DNA of 64,000 bases from UBA7672 sp041398245 (GCA_041398245.1 JAWKVC010000003.1:62001-126000), one strand, 5' to 3'. Numbered from the stretch's first letter, positions 9,100 to 17,246 are shown. Notes: a model not told the origin generated them from the sequence alone. Translations and numbers: made by a program.

Positions 9100-9590
9100 T
9101 CAGTCCTGGGCTGCGGAGGCGTTTGGTTTGGACTGGAGCTGGACGTAGTTCTGGATGCCCATGCGGTCGATGAGATCGAACTGCGTCTCGAGCCAGTCGA
9201 TATGCTCTTCCTCGTTGTGGAGGATCTTGTTGAAGACATCGCGCGAGCCGAAGTCGCGGATCTTCTCGCAGTACTCGATGGCGTCCTTGAGCAGCGGCAC
9301 GGCGATCTGCTCCATCTTGAGATCGCACTCGAGGATTTCCTTCACGTCCTCGCCGATCAGCAGCTTGCCGAGGTCCTGCAGGTTGGGAGGCCTTCAAGGA
9401 AGAGGATGCGCTCGATCAGCCAGTCGGCGTGCTCCATCTCCTCGATGGATTCCTTGTACTCCTTGTGGGCGAGCTCGGAGACGCCCCAGTCCTTCAGCAT
9501 GCGCGAATGCAGGAAGTACTGGTTGATGGCCGTCAGCTCGTTCTTGAGCGCCTTGTTCAGGAACTCGATGACCTTGGCATCGCCTTTCAT
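9100..9590 (-). pseudogene. bfr: bacterioferritin, one-base frameshift
   Basis: This is a heme-containing iron storage ferritin; 24 subunits oxidise and store iron in the cytoplasm. The protein starts MKGDAKVIEFLNKALKNE, preceded by GGGAG, and contains the ferroxidase ligands in NELTAINQYF, EEMEHADW (with the heme-ligand Met before the Glu-His pair), CEKIRDF and NEEEHIDWLE. At about base 9387 the frame breaks after FLEGL: the strand reads CCTCCCAACCTG where CCTCCCCAACCTG would restore LPNLQDLGK. The remainder, EILECDLKMEQIAVPLLK to the stop, is intact. All key residues survive on both sides, so a missing C in a homopolymer is the likely cause. The Bfd ferredoxin gene lies upstream on the same strand. 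Confidence 0.88.
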
Positions 9591-9769
9591 GGGCGGACTC
9601 CCGGGCTCTGGCTTGGGCTTCTGGCGGCCGATTCCATCGGGGAGGGCGGCCGGCACAGACTCAACGCGCGACTCGGCCCAAAGAGCCCGAGTCACCAAGT
9701 TTTGCAACTTGTTTTATTGGGTTTTTCTGAGAATGCAAAGACGTTGCGTTCGCAGGCTTACGATTGGAC

Positions 9770-9976
9770 CTACTCGGCGGCGATCAGCTGGTGCGTATCG
9801 GCGCGGCCGCACAGCACGTCCTGCTCGCGGATCATCCCGCAGACAGTTTCGCAGCATTTTCCGCAGTTTATCGTCGTTTCGTGGTGGCGGTGGACCTGCG
9901 CAGGGGAGCGCGCGCCCGCCGCAATGGCGTCGTTCACCTTGGAGGTATTCAGGCCGCGGCAGACACAAACGATCAT
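9770..9976 (-). CDS. bfd: bacterioferritin-associated ferredoxin
   Basis: Bfd is a small [2Fe-2S] protein that docks on bacterioferritin and passes electrons to the heme, reducing and releasing stored iron. The 68-residue product has the diagnostic arrangement CVC near the N-terminus (MIVCVCRGLN) and NCGKCC about 30 residues later. The ATG giving MIVCVCRG matches the family start; a TTG five codons earlier is unlikely. Its position 180 bases upstream of bfr on the same strand fits a shared iron response. The short intergenic region in front of it contains two palindromes, described separately. Confidence 0.9.
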   Translation of the reverse strand: MIVCVCRGLNTSKVNDAIAAGARSPAQVHRHHETTINCGKCCETVCGMIREQDVLCGRADTHQLIAAE

Positions 9977-9987
9977 GCGAGTGATTT

Positions 9988-10014
9988 GCAACTAGTTGCG
10001 ATTGATTGTCAATC
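9988..10014. promoter_or_regulatory. tandem palindromes upstream of bfd, candidate iron-regulator site
   Basis: A perfect 12-base palindrome, GCAACTAGTTGC, is followed directly by GATTGA-TTG-TCAATC, an inverted repeat with six-base arms. They sit 12-38 bases upstream of the bfd ATG, where an operator would lie. Bfd and bfr genes in alphaproteobacteria are commonly controlled by Fur, Irr or RirA, so an iron-responsive operator is a reasonable inference. I cannot assign the regulator from the sequence alone. Confidence 0.45.
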
Positions 10015-10069
10015 GCCCTGTGCAGGCGCCGGGCCGGGCGGGGTGTCGCAGGCCGGGTCTGCCGAGAGA

Positions 10070-10198
10070 GGTCCCCACCTGTCCTCCCCGTAAACGGGGA
10101 GGGACCCGGATGCGCCACCGTCCTTCGATGTTGGGTAAGTTCGTACTGCAAGGTCCCTCCCCGTTTACGGGGAGGACAGGTGGGGTCTGTTTCAACGT
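10070..10198. repeat. intergenic palindromic repeat, copy A
   Basis: Two 35-base arms are inverted to each other (33 of 35 match) around a 48-base spacer. Each arm contains CCACCTGTCCTCCCC and its own small hairpin CTCCCCGTAAACGGGGAG. The right end continues into TTTCAACGTCC, the boundary motif shared by the other copies (ACGTTGA..CAGACC on the other strand). It lies between the divergent-facing bfd control region and the end of the M28 peptidase gene. The spacer resembles that of copies B and C (ATCGAAGG/GGCGCATCCGG segments). No coding potential is seen. Confidence 0.85.
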
Positions 10199-10251
10199 CC
10201 GCAGCCATATGCGACCGTCCCCGTCAGACGGGCGCGAGGAATGTCGGCGCC

Positions 10252-11835
10252 TCAGCCCGGCTTGCGGGGGACGCGGTCGGGGGCGTTGGCGGCGGTGAGG
10301 GCGAAATGGGCGAGGATCACGGAATTCCGGCGCATGTCCTCGGCCTGCAGGGCCTCGTAGAAGTCCATGTTCGTGTGGTGGGTCTTGGGATTGTACTCCA
10401 GCGGGTCCTGGATGAACTGGAAGCCGGGCAGGCCGGCGGCGTCGAACGAGGCGTGGTCGGTCGAGCCCGTGGAGCGCATGGAGACGTGGGTCGCGCCGAG
10501 GTCGCGGACCGGCTGCAGCCAGTCGCGGAAGAGCGGGGCGACGGCCTGATTGTCCTGGCAGTGCACGCCGCGGATCGAGCCCGCGCCATTGTCGAGGTTG
10601 AAATAGGCCTGGAAGCGGGCGTGGGCGGAGGTGAGCGGCGTGGTGACCCCGCGCGGATTGCTGTTGGTGGGAACGCCGCGGACGCCGCCGAAATGCTTCG
10701 AGACGTAGAGGCGCGAACCGATGAGGCCCTGTTCCTCGCCATTCCAGAGGCAGACGCGGATGGTGCGCGCCGGGCGCACCGCGACCGTGCGCAGGAGGCG
10801 CATCGCTTCGAGGATGGCGGAGCAGGCGCCGCCATTGTCGGTTGCGCCGGTGGCGGCGTGGAAGGAGTCAAAATGGCCGCCGAGGATGACGAGTTCATCC
10901 GGCTTCGTGGCGCCGCGGATCTCGCCGACGACGTTGAACATCTCGGGATTGTCGGACCAGGCGTTGCGGATGTCGGCCTCGATGGTGACGGGCTGGCCCT
11001 GCAGCACCGAGCGGGCGATGCGGCCATAGTGTTCGGCTTCGACCGCGATGAGCGGGATGAGCTGATCCGGCGGGGCCGAGCGCGGGCCGCCGGTGACGTT
11101 GACGACGCCATGACCCTTGTTGGTGAAGAGCACGCCGAGCGCGCCTTCGTCGCGGAAGAAGGCGTTGCGGTCGAACGAGGAGCGCTGCGGGCGCGGGACG
11201 GCCGGGGGTTGGGGCGAGCCCTGTTCCGGCGGGCGTTCGGGCGTTTCGAGCGCGTCGAGTTCGTCGCGCGTGAGGCGGTGGGCGACGGGCTCCCACTGTG
11301 CGCTGAGGTCTTCGGGCGACTGGCCCAGCACCCACTTGCCGCGCAGCTTGCCGGCGTAGCGGCGGCGGAGGTCGCTGGCGTCGGTTTCGGGGACGACAAC
11401 GCAATCGCCGCTGACGAGGCCGTTGGTGCCCGGCGTCCAGCCCACGGACATGCCGGAGACCGGGAAGGCGTTGGGCGCCGTGGCGTGGAGGTAGAATTTC
11501 TCGTTCGACCAGCCGCGCGGGAAACCGTTGTTGGTTCCGGTCGGGTCCTGCGGCCAGGGCTCGAGCGCGGTGCTGGTGAGGCCCCAGCCTTTCATCTTCT
11601 CCACCACCCATTCGGCGGACTTGCGGATGCCGGGCGAGCCCGAGAGACGCGGGCCCAGCACATCCATCATGTAGCTGGCGGTCTGCATCACCTGTGAGCG
11701 GTCGGGGTCGAGGCCGATGTCGCGGATGCGGGCGAGCGTGTCGTAGTCGATCTCGCGGGCGGCGGCCGTAGGGGCGAACAGCGCCGGCGCGAGCGCCGTG
11801 GCGGCCGCGCGGGTGATGAAAGACCTGCGGTTCAT
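10252..11835 (-). CDS. M28-family zinc aminopeptidase/carboxypeptidase, Tat-exported
   Basis: This 527-residue exported peptidase starts MNRRSFITRAAATALAPALF, a twin-arginine signal. After a long N-terminal part with a protease-associated insert (about residues 130-290), the M28 di-zinc core is complete: GGHFDSF (His), ATDNGGACS (Asp bridging both metals), WNGEEQGLIG (general-base Glu plus ligand Glu), YFNLDNGAG (Asp) and KTHHTNMDFY (His). M28 enzymes trim N- or C-terminal residues or short peptides, so a periplasmic scavenging role is likely; the exact specificity is open. The C-terminus runs to PRKPG, close to the repeat copy A. The gene is intact and uses typical codons. Confidence 0.88.
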   Translation of the reverse strand: MNRRSFITRAAATALAPALFAPTAAAREIDYDTLARIRDIGLDPDRSQVMQTASYMMDVLGPRLSGSPGIRKSAEWVVEKMKGWGLTSTALEPWPQDPTGTNNGFPRGWSNEKFYLHATAPNAFPVSGMSVGWTPGTNGLVSGDCVVVPETDASDLRRRYAGKLRGKWVLGQSPEDLSAQWEPVAHRLTRDELDALETPERPPEQGSPQPPAVPRPQRSSFDRNAFFRDEGALGVLFTNKGHGVVNVTGGPRSAPPDQLIPLIAVEAEHYGRIARSVLQGQPVTIEADIRNAWSDNPEMFNVVGEIRGATKPDELVILGGHFDSFHAATGATDNGGACSAILEAMRLLRTVAVRPARTIRVCLWNGEEQGLIGSRLYVSKHFGGVRGVPTNSNPRGVTTPLTSAHARFQAYFNLDNGAGSIRGVHCQDNQAVAPLFRDWLQPVRDLGATHVSMRSTGSTDHASFDAAGLPGFQFIQDPLEYNPKTHHTNMDFYEALQAEDMRRNSVILAHFALTAANAPDRVPRKPG

Positions 11836-11951
11836 GTGATGTCCCCTCCCGGGCGTGCAGCCCCTGCGGGGCGACTATAGGCGCCAGATCGGCGCCGTCG
11901 ATTGGGGACGGGTGTCATGGCGCTGCGGCGGGTCCGTGTTAGGCTCCATGG

Positions 11952-12083
11952 ATGGAAGTTTTCGTGATCGGTCTGGTGGTGCTGGTGGTCGGCGTGGCGC
12001 TTGCGCCCATGGTGCTGATGCGCGGCCAGTTCGGGAAGCCGAAGGGCCGCAAGGGGGACGGCGGCGAGGGCGGCGGAGCCTAG
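11952..12083 (+). CDS. 43-residue single-membrane-span microprotein
   Basis: A short open frame reads MEVFVIGLVVLVVGVALAPM then a basic, glycine-rich tail (GKPKGRKGDGGEGGGA). It is one clean hydrophobic helix with a cytoplasmic positive tail. It precedes another small membrane protein by only 12 bases, on the same strand, and both are divergent from the M28 peptidase. I recognise no family. The ribosome-binding site is weak, so the gene is a proposal rather than a certainty. Confidence 0.45.
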   Translation: MEVFVIGLVVLVVGVALAPMVLMRGQFGKPKGRKGDGGEGGGA

Positions 12084-12095
12084 GGGGACGAGCGC

Positions 12096-12332
12096 ATGGA
12101 CTGGCTGCTGACGGGCGCGATCATCCTGGCCATTTTCGGGCTGACGGCGATCCTCTCCCTGTTCATCCCCAAGGACCGGGATCCCGAGATCAACAGTGAC
12201 AATGGCGATGGTCCGGTGATCCCCGCGCCTGCGCCGGACGGATCGGTGATGGGGGTCGGCGGCAATAATGCCGACGCCGAGGACCTCGATATGGGCGAGG
12301 TCGAGACGGACGACCTGATCGGACCGCAATAG
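12096..12332 (+). CDS. small single-span membrane protein, acidic tail
   Basis: The 78-residue product has one membrane helix at the N-terminus (MDWLLTGAIILAIFGLTAIL) followed by a basic residue pair and a long acidic, proline/glycine-containing tail rich in Asp and Glu. GGGGGACGAG upstream is a good ribosome-binding site and supports this ATG. It follows the 43-residue microprotein and precedes a secreted hypothetical protein on the same strand, so the three may form a small unit. No function can be assigned. Confidence 0.65.
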   Translation: MDWLLTGAIILAIFGLTAILSLFIPKDRDPEINSDNGDGPVIPAPAPDGSVMGVGGNNADAEDLDMGEVETDDLIGPQ

Positions 12333-12414
12333 GCCTCACCGGCGCGGCACATTGCCCGGACCCGCGAAGCTGGTATCTTGCCGGGGTGGGTCCGGCAGGG
12401 GAGGCCCGGCGGTC

Positions 12415-13068
12415 ATGATGCTGTCACTACGCGGACTGGCGTTTGCGGCGTGCGTCGCGGCAGCCCCGCCCGCGCTTGCCCAACAGCAAACCCCCGACAT
12501 CGACACAGTCACGATCGAGGCGCGGTCGCCTTCGGGCCGGCCGACGCTGATGTCCCAGATCGCGCAGAACGAGCTGCCGACGACGACCGAAGGACTGATC
12601 GCGCGCCTGAACGAGCCCGGCGTGTGCGGCAAGGAAGACCGGCCGGTGCCGGACAAGAACTGGGCATGCGCCATCGTGGTCTATTATCTGGTGGATCGCG
12701 AGCCGACGGCGTCGACGCCGATCCTGGTGTTCCGCGCGATCCAGCACATCACGCATCCGGACGACCCTTTGGACACCGCGATGCGGATGATCGATATCGA
12801 CGGCAAGATCATGCGCTTTTCCGAGGAGCGGCTGGATGAGCCGCTGCGGCCCATGCGGGTGGAAAACAGCTGCAAGCGGGTGTGGGGCGTCGCCAAGGAT
12901 CTCGGCAAGATCAAGCGGTGCCAGAACGTGAACGCCCGCTACATCCCGATCGGCATCCTGGGTTTCGGGGAGAACGAGCGGCTTGCGATCCTGACGGGCA
13001 AGACCAAGGAATCCCTGTTCAGCCTTAACGTCGATATCGGCGAGGATGCGCGGCGCAACTTCCGCTGA
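12415..13068 (+). CDS. secreted hypothetical protein
   Basis: The protein starts MMLSLRGLAFAACVAAAPPA and has a signal peptide cleaved after ALA, then a mature domain of about 195 residues with no recognised family. Visible features are three cysteines (GVCGKED, NWACAIVVYY and ENSCKRVWG, plus KRCQNV), which could form disulfides in the periplasm, and alternating strands with conserved-looking aromatic residues. GGGGAGG about 12 bases upstream and the signal peptide decide the start between the two adjacent ATG codons; an upstream in-frame ATG would bury the signal. It is followed by the repeat copy B and the rplM promoter region. Confidence 0.7.
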   Translation: MMLSLRGLAFAACVAAAPPALAQQQTPDIDTVTIEARSPSGRPTLMSQIAQNELPTTTEGLIARLNEPGVCGKEDRPVPDKNWACAIVVYYLVDREPTASTPILVFRAIQHITHPDDPLDTAMRMIDIDGKIMRFSEERLDEPLRPMRVENSCKRVWGVAKDLGKIKRCQNVNARYIPIGILGFGENERLAILTGKTKESLFSLNVDIGEDARRNFR

Positions 13069-13113
13069 GCTGTTCCGGGGCCGGTCCGGGCCGGCAATAG
13101 CGTAGGGCTGTTG

Positions 13114-13245
13114 ACGTTGAGACAGACCCCCGCCTGTCCGCCCCCTCAAGGGGGCGGAACCTTGCTGCACGAACTTACCTCACATCGAAGAGCGGAGGCG
13201 CATCCGGGGTCCCGCCCCCTTGAGGGGGCGGACAGGTGGGGGTCT
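13114..13245. repeat. intergenic palindromic repeat, copy B
   Basis: The element opens with ACGTTGAGACAGACCCCC and its outer arms, containing GCCTGTCCGCCCCCT and its inverse, flank a spacer of about 50 bases with CTTGCTGCACGAACTTACC and ATCGAAGAGCGG, shared with copies C and D. Each arm also holds an inner hairpin CCCCCTCAAGGGGG. It lies between the secreted hypothetical gene and the rplM promoter. Confidence 0.85.
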
Positions 13246-13415
13246 CTGTCGGCATGCCGGGGTGGCGCCATGACCCGAGATTCTTTGTGCGATTGGCCTG
13301 CGGCCTGCCCGGGATGTCAGGGCCCGAAAGCGGGCCAAAAGCCCCGGATTCCGGGATGGTTAGCGCCGGGGGCAGGGGGCGGAACGATCCGGCCCGCCAA
13401 TAGCGCCCGGAACGG

Positions 13416-13442
13416 TTGACATCGGGCGACCTCAGCTATAGC
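13416..13442 (+). promoter_or_regulatory. candidate promoter of rplM-rpsI
   Basis: TTGACA is followed after 15 bases by TATAGC, about 55 bases before the rplM start. The -35 is a perfect consensus hexamer; the spacing is short, so the exact -10 is uncertain. The location in front of a ribosomal protein operon, after a 165-base stretch with no gene, makes a housekeeping promoter here likely. Confidence 0.45.
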
Positions 13443-13498
13443 AGCACGCGTTCGAATTCCGACCTAACTCTGACCGAGAAAGGCTCCGCGAGGGAGCA

Positions 13499-13966
13499 AT
13501 GACAACCGTTTCTGTAAAACCGGCCGACGCCGTGAACAAATGGGTGGTGATCGACGCCGAGGGCGTCGTGGTGGGCCGTCTGGCTTCGTACATCGCCCTG
13601 CGCCTGCGCGGCAAACACCGCGCCGACTACACCCCGCACGTTGACCTCGGCGACCACGTCGTCGTCATCAACGCGGACAAGGTCGCGATGACCGGCCGCA
13701 AGCTGGTGAAGAAGGAATACCATCGCCACACCGGCCACCCGGGCGGCATCAAGACCACCACGCCGCAGAAGATCCTCGCTTCGAAATTCCCGGAGCGCGT
13801 CCTCGAGCTGGCTGTGAAGCGCATGATGCCGGGCGAGAGCCCGCTGGCCCGCAAGCAGTTCTCGAAACTGCGCGTCTATGCCGGCACGGATCATCCGCAC
13901 ACCGCCCAGAACCCCGAAGTCGTCGACTTCAAGTCGAAGAACTCCAAGAACGCGAAAGTCGCCTGA
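13499..13966 (+). CDS. rplM: 50S ribosomal protein L13
   Basis: This is ribosomal protein uL13, an early-assembly protein of the large subunit that binds 23S rRNA. The 155-residue sequence has the family landmarks: KWVVIDAEGVVVGRLAS near the start, HVVVINADKVAMTGRKL, YHRHTGHPGGIK and VKRMMPGESPLARKQF. Length is normal for alphaproteobacteria. The ATG is preceded by GAGGGAG. It is the first gene of the usual rplM-rpsI pair, with 2 bases between stop and next start, and has its own promoter candidate upstream. Confidence 0.98.
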   Translation: MTTVSVKPADAVNKWVVIDAEGVVVGRLASYIALRLRGKHRADYTPHVDLGDHVVVINADKVAMTGRKLVKKEYHRHTGHPGGIKTTTPQKILASKFPERVLELAVKRMMPGESPLARKQFSKLRVYAGTDHPHTAQNPEVVDFKSKNSKNAKVA

Positions 13967-13968
13967 TC

Positions 13969-14448
13969 ATGGCCGAGACCGTCGAATCCCTTGAAGGCAT
14001 CAAGGACCTTGGCGTGCAAGCCGCCGCCGCGAAGGCGCCGGCGCAACCGAACATCGACAAGCTGGGCCGTTCGTACGGCACCGGCCGCCGCAAGACCGCC
14101 ACCGCCCGCGTGTGGGTGAAGCGCGGCACCGGCAAGATCACGGTCAACGGCAAGACGATCGAGGAATACTTCGCTCGCCCCGTGCTGCGCCTGATGATCA
14201 AGCAGCCGCTTGAAGCCGCCAAGCGCGAGACGGAAGTCGACATCGTGTGCACCGTGAAGGGCTCGGGCCTCACCGGCCAGGCTGGCGCCGTGCGTCACGG
14301 CATCGCCCGCGCGCTTGTGGAATTCGAACCGGACCTGCGCGTGGCCATGCGCCCGGGCAAGTTCCTGACGCGCGACCCGCGCGCTGTCGAACGCAAGAAG
14401 TACGGCAAGGCCGGCGCCCGCCGTTCCTTCCAGTTCTCGAAGCGCTAG
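13969..14448 (+). CDS. rpsI: 30S ribosomal protein S9
   Basis: This is ribosomal protein uS9, whose C-terminal tail reaches the P-site tRNA in the small subunit. The 159-residue protein has an alphaproteobacterial N-terminal extension of about 30 residues (MAETVESLEGIKDLGVQ...) before the core GRSYGTGRRKTATARVWV, and ends in the universally conserved basic tail RRSFQFSKR. It is translated right after rplM, and a strong hairpin terminator follows 25 bases downstream, closing the operon. Confidence 0.98.
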   Translation: MAETVESLEGIKDLGVQAAAAKAPAQPNIDKLGRSYGTGRRKTATARVWVKRGTGKITVNGKTIEEYFARPVLRLMIKQPLEAAKRETEVDIVCTVKGSGLTGQAGAVRHGIARALVEFEPDLRVAMRPGKFLTRDPRAVERKKYGKAGARRSFQFSKR

Positions 14449-14472
14449 TCCGCCTCGATATCTGCCTTCGAG

Positions 14473-14503
14473 GGGCGCTTCGGGATGCCGAAGCGCCCTT
14501 TGT
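14473..14503 (+). terminator. rho-independent terminator after rpsI
   Basis: An 11-base-pair perfect stem (GGGCGCTTCGG pairing with CCGAAGCGCCC) with a 4-base loop GATG is followed by TTTGTGTTGTT. It lies 25 bases after the rpsI stop and before the next lipoprotein gene, the expected place for the end of the ribosomal operon. Confidence 0.8.
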
Positions 14504-14523
14504 GTTGTTGGGGTTGGCCACAT

Positions 14524-14997
14524 ATGAACCGCCTTCCGCTGATCCTCGCTCTCTTCGTCGCGACCGGCTGCGCCAGTGCTCCGAAGGCGCCGGACGAATT
14601 GATTGTGGGGACGTGGGAGTGCGTCCTCTCGCACATGCCGCCCGGTTCGAGAGCCGAATATGTGGCGACATTCCGGCGAGCCGGCTCGATGAGAATTTCG
14701 TTTGCGGGACAGTTCGATGTTGAGGGTATCGATGTGGATGTCGATATGTCCGCCAACGGTTATTATACGCTAGGCAACATGCGGATGGACGGTCGTTTCG
14801 AGGAAGTGACCATCCGCAAATTGCTTATTGAAGGTGAGCCGGCCGACGAGGACATGATGTCCATGTTTGAGACCATGTTCTTGGAAATGATGGCAGAAGC
14901 GACCGACTCTCCAGTTCATGTGTTGGACGAGAAGAAGCTGATCCTGGGAAGCGGGGAGCATAGTGCGACCCTCTCCTGCTCGCGCAGGGCGGCCTGA
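14524..14997 (+). CDS. hypothetical lipoprotein
   Basis: This 157-residue protein has a lipoprotein signal (MNRLPLILALFVATGCASAP, lipobox ATGC). The mature part reads like a lipocalin-sized beta domain beginning LIVGTWECVLSHMPPG, with a second cysteine near the end (TLSCSRRAA) that may pair with the Cys in the first strand. No family is recognised. The preferred ATG gives the signal peptide directly; an upstream in-frame ATG lies inside the rpsI terminator. It ends 9 bases before argC on the same strand. Confidence 0.7.
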   Translation: MNRLPLILALFVATGCASAPKAPDELIVGTWECVLSHMPPGSRAEYVATFRRAGSMRISFAGQFDVEGIDVDVDMSANGYYTLGNMRMDGRFEEVTIRKLLIEGEPADEDMMSMFETMFLEMMAEATDSPVHVLDEKKLILGSGEHSATLSCSRRAA

Positions 14998-15006
14998 GGA
15001 AACGTC

Positions 15007-15894
15007 ATGAGCGCAAAAGTCTTCATCGATGGCGAAGCCGGGACGACCGGGCTGCAGATCCGCCAGCGGCTTGAGCGCCGGCGCGATCTGTCTGTGATCT
15101 CGATTGATCCGGAGCGGCGGAAGGACCCGGCGGCGCGCGCGGAGATGCTGAATGCGGCGGATGCTGTGATCCTGTGCCTGCCGGACGAGGCTGCGAAGGA
15201 AGCCGTGAAGCTGGTTCACAACACGCACACGGTGATCATCGACGCCTCGACCGCGCATCGCGTCGATCCGCAATGGGTCTATGGCTTTCCCGAAATGGCG
15301 GATGGGCATCGCGTGCTGCTGCAGCGGACGAAGCGGATTTCCAATCCGGGCTGCTATCCCACCGGCTTTATTGGTTTGATGGCGCCGCTGGTGGATGCGG
15401 GGCTTGTGCCGGCGGCGACGCCGGTGACGGTCAACGCCGTGTCTGGCTACACGGGCGGCGGCAAGGGGCTGATCGAGGAATTCCAGGCGCAGCCGCCGGA
15501 GACGACGCATGACGCCTTCCGCGCATACGGCCTGACGCTGACGCACAAGCACGTGCCCGAGATGACAAAGTATTCCGGCCTTGCGCATGCGCCGCTGTTC
15601 GCGCCGAGCGTCGGCCGCTACGCGCAGGGCATGCTGGTGGAAGTTCCGCTGCAGCTGTGGTCGCTGCCGGGGAGCGTGACGCCGGACCAGTTGCGCGAGG
15701 CGCTGGCCGATTTCTATCAGGGCGAAAAATTCGTGGGCGTGGCGAGCGAGGATGAGACCGCCTCACTCCAGAAGGCGCGCGCGGGCGCGGGCGGGTATGT
15801 CGGCGCGCTCGATCCCGAGGCGCTGAACAACACGAACCGGATGAAGCTCTACGTGTTCGGCAATGAAGCGAAGGATGTGCAGCAAGGTGGATGA
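15007..15894 (+). CDS. argC: N-acetyl-gamma-glutamyl-phosphate reductase, C-terminus disrupted
   Basis: ArgC reduces N-acetylglutamyl-5-phosphate to the semialdehyde in arginine biosynthesis, using NADPH. This is the short type-2 form. The N-terminal dinucleotide-binding segment is FIDGEAGTTGLQIRQRL, the active-site cysteine is in ISNPGCYPTGF, and a catalytic-type histidine lies in LTLTHKHVPEM. The frame ends after NRMKLYVFGNEAKDVQQGG, before the expected last strand. Bases 15890-15965 still contain the recognisable continuation in shifted frames (GCGTCGGGGCTGCGGTGCAG, then AACTCAACATCGCGC, equivalent to the family ending GASGAAVQNLNIALGL). At least two single-base losses there would explain it. 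The enzyme in the living organism is therefore probably full length. Confidence 0.88.
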   Translation: MSAKVFIDGEAGTTGLQIRQRLERRRDLSVISIDPERRKDPAARAEMLNAADAVILCLPDEAAKEAVKLVHNTHTVIIDASTAHRVDPQWVYGFPEMADGHRVLLQRTKRISNPGCYPTGFIGLMAPLVDAGLVPAATPVTVNAVSGYTGGGKGLIEEFQAQPPETTHDAFRAYGLTLTHKHVPEMTKYSGLAHAPLFAPSVGRYAQGMLVEVPLQLWSLPGSVTPDQLREALADFYQGEKFVGVASEDETASLQKARAGAGGYVGALDPEALNNTNRMKLYVFGNEAKDVQQGG

Positions 15895-16005
15895 AACGCG
15901 ATCCTCGACGTTCCATATGGCGCGTCGGGGCTGCGGTGCAGAACTCAACATCGCGCCCGGCCTGACGAGGGCGCGGGTTGTAGCTTCGTGTTGCGCTTGT
16001 CGGGG

Positions 16006-16140
16006 ACGTTGCGCGAGTCTCACCTGTCCTCCCCAGCAAGCGGGGAGGGACCTTGCTTCACGAGCTCCAGCATCGAAGGACGGCGGCGCGCATCTGGGTC
16101 TTCCTGCTTATGGGGACAGGTGGGGGGACCTGCTTCAGCG
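16006..16140. repeat. intergenic palindromic repeat, copy C
   Basis: The copy begins ACGTTG..AGTCT CACCTGTCCTCCCC, has a spacer with CCTTGCTTCACGAGCT and ATCGAAGGACGG, and ends in ACAGGTGGGG followed by CTGCTTCAGCG, the counterpart of the boundary in copy A. The right inner arm is less regular than the left (TTCCTGCTTATGGGG versus CCCAGCAAGCGGG), consistent either with divergence or with local base-calling errors in this patch. Confidence 0.75.
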
Positions 16141-17246
16141 CGCGTGCGGAGGGCGTTCGCGTTGCGGGGCGACCTCGACCCGCGCAAGTGCCAAAAAGCA
16201 GCGAACGGTAGCCCAGCCTTGAGGCATGTAGCTTGCTTCCATGGCGGGCAGAAGCGGAGGAAGCGCAGACTGATTGATATGTGGCGACGGCGAACCGCCC
16301 GGCGTCCACGCCTGGCGATGGCGGCGATGCCGCCGGGAATGCTGATGTGGCGGGGATGTATACGGCCCTGTTCTACGTTTGCGGCGGGATGATTGCTTAT
16401 ATCTTACCGTCCTGGCCTGATTGAATGATTTACTGGGGCGCGACGCCAACTTGCGCCTTGATAACTGGGACGGGAGGTCGTCGTGGCTCCAGCTGGCAAG
16501 GTGGCGCTGGTCACGATGCGCCGCGAGGTGGCATTGGCCGCGCAAATCAAGGCGAAGTCTCCGGCGCCAGGCGCCGCCGTCATCCGGCCAGACCCGCAGG
16601 CCGGCGAGGTCGCCGCGGCACCCGCGCCGGGCGAGAAAGCGCTTCGAGGGCGGCGATGTGGCGCGGACAGGCGCGCTGGAACGTGGATCGCCGGGGACGA
16701 CAAGGAGCATATTGCCTGATGTGGCGCAGAACAATGCGCTGGCATTGCAGTGGAGAGGGCTGTCACGACTGACGCTGGTTGCAGTGGCGCATCGGTAGTG
16801 ATGGCGGCAGTCGCTGATGGCGTGTTTCTGGGCGTGAAGACGTCGCTGCCGCGATGCGCAGGCGGGCAAAGACAGCGCAGGTGGCGGCCGATCATCAACA
16901 CCGTCCATCGCGGGCCGCGCGGCGCGGCGGGGCCGTCATCTATTGCACATCCAAGGGAAGGCGCGGGTGGTTTTTCACTGCCGGTGGCGCTGGAGTGCGC
17001 GGCGGCGGAGATCCTCAAGCGCACTGGTCATCCGGGGATTGACGAGACGCCGATCTGGACGCAGGTGACCCGGCCTGAACGAGCCGCCGGATCTCGACGC
17101 CCTGTCAGCGTTGCGTGCTGCCGCAGCGCAAGGGCGTGCCGGTCGACATCGCCAATGCGGTGCCGTCTCGCCAAAGACGACAGGTGGCAGCGCGTACATG
17201 ACCGGCGAGGAAAGGTCGTCGACGGCGGTACGACGATCGGATCGAT
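16141..17246. other. 1.1 kb without a resolvable gene
   Basis: No reading frame on either strand in this stretch gives a convincing protein. Frames are short, arginine/proline-rich or interrupted, and no motif could be matched. Codon-like periodicity is weak and breaks repeatedly. The stretch is flanked on both sides by genes with multiple indels (the argC 3' end and the OmpA lipoprotein C-terminus). It may therefore contain one real gene hidden by errors: on the plus strand the segment at about 16990-17060 reads VALECAAAEILKRTGHPGID, the most protein-like piece. I cannot name it. Confidence 0.5.

Noticed and set aside
10070..10198. Possible CRISPR array from repeated GC-rich blocks
   Set aside because: The blocks are inverted, not direct, repeats; there is one pair per locus and no regularly spaced unique spacers or cas genes.
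10006..11697. 563-codon plus-strand open frame
   Set aside because: Antisense to the intact M28 peptidase with all zinc ligands; typical high-GC shadow frame.
13111..13419. 102-codon plus-strand frame before rplM
   Set aside because: It runs through repeat copy B and the promoter region, with no protein-like composition.
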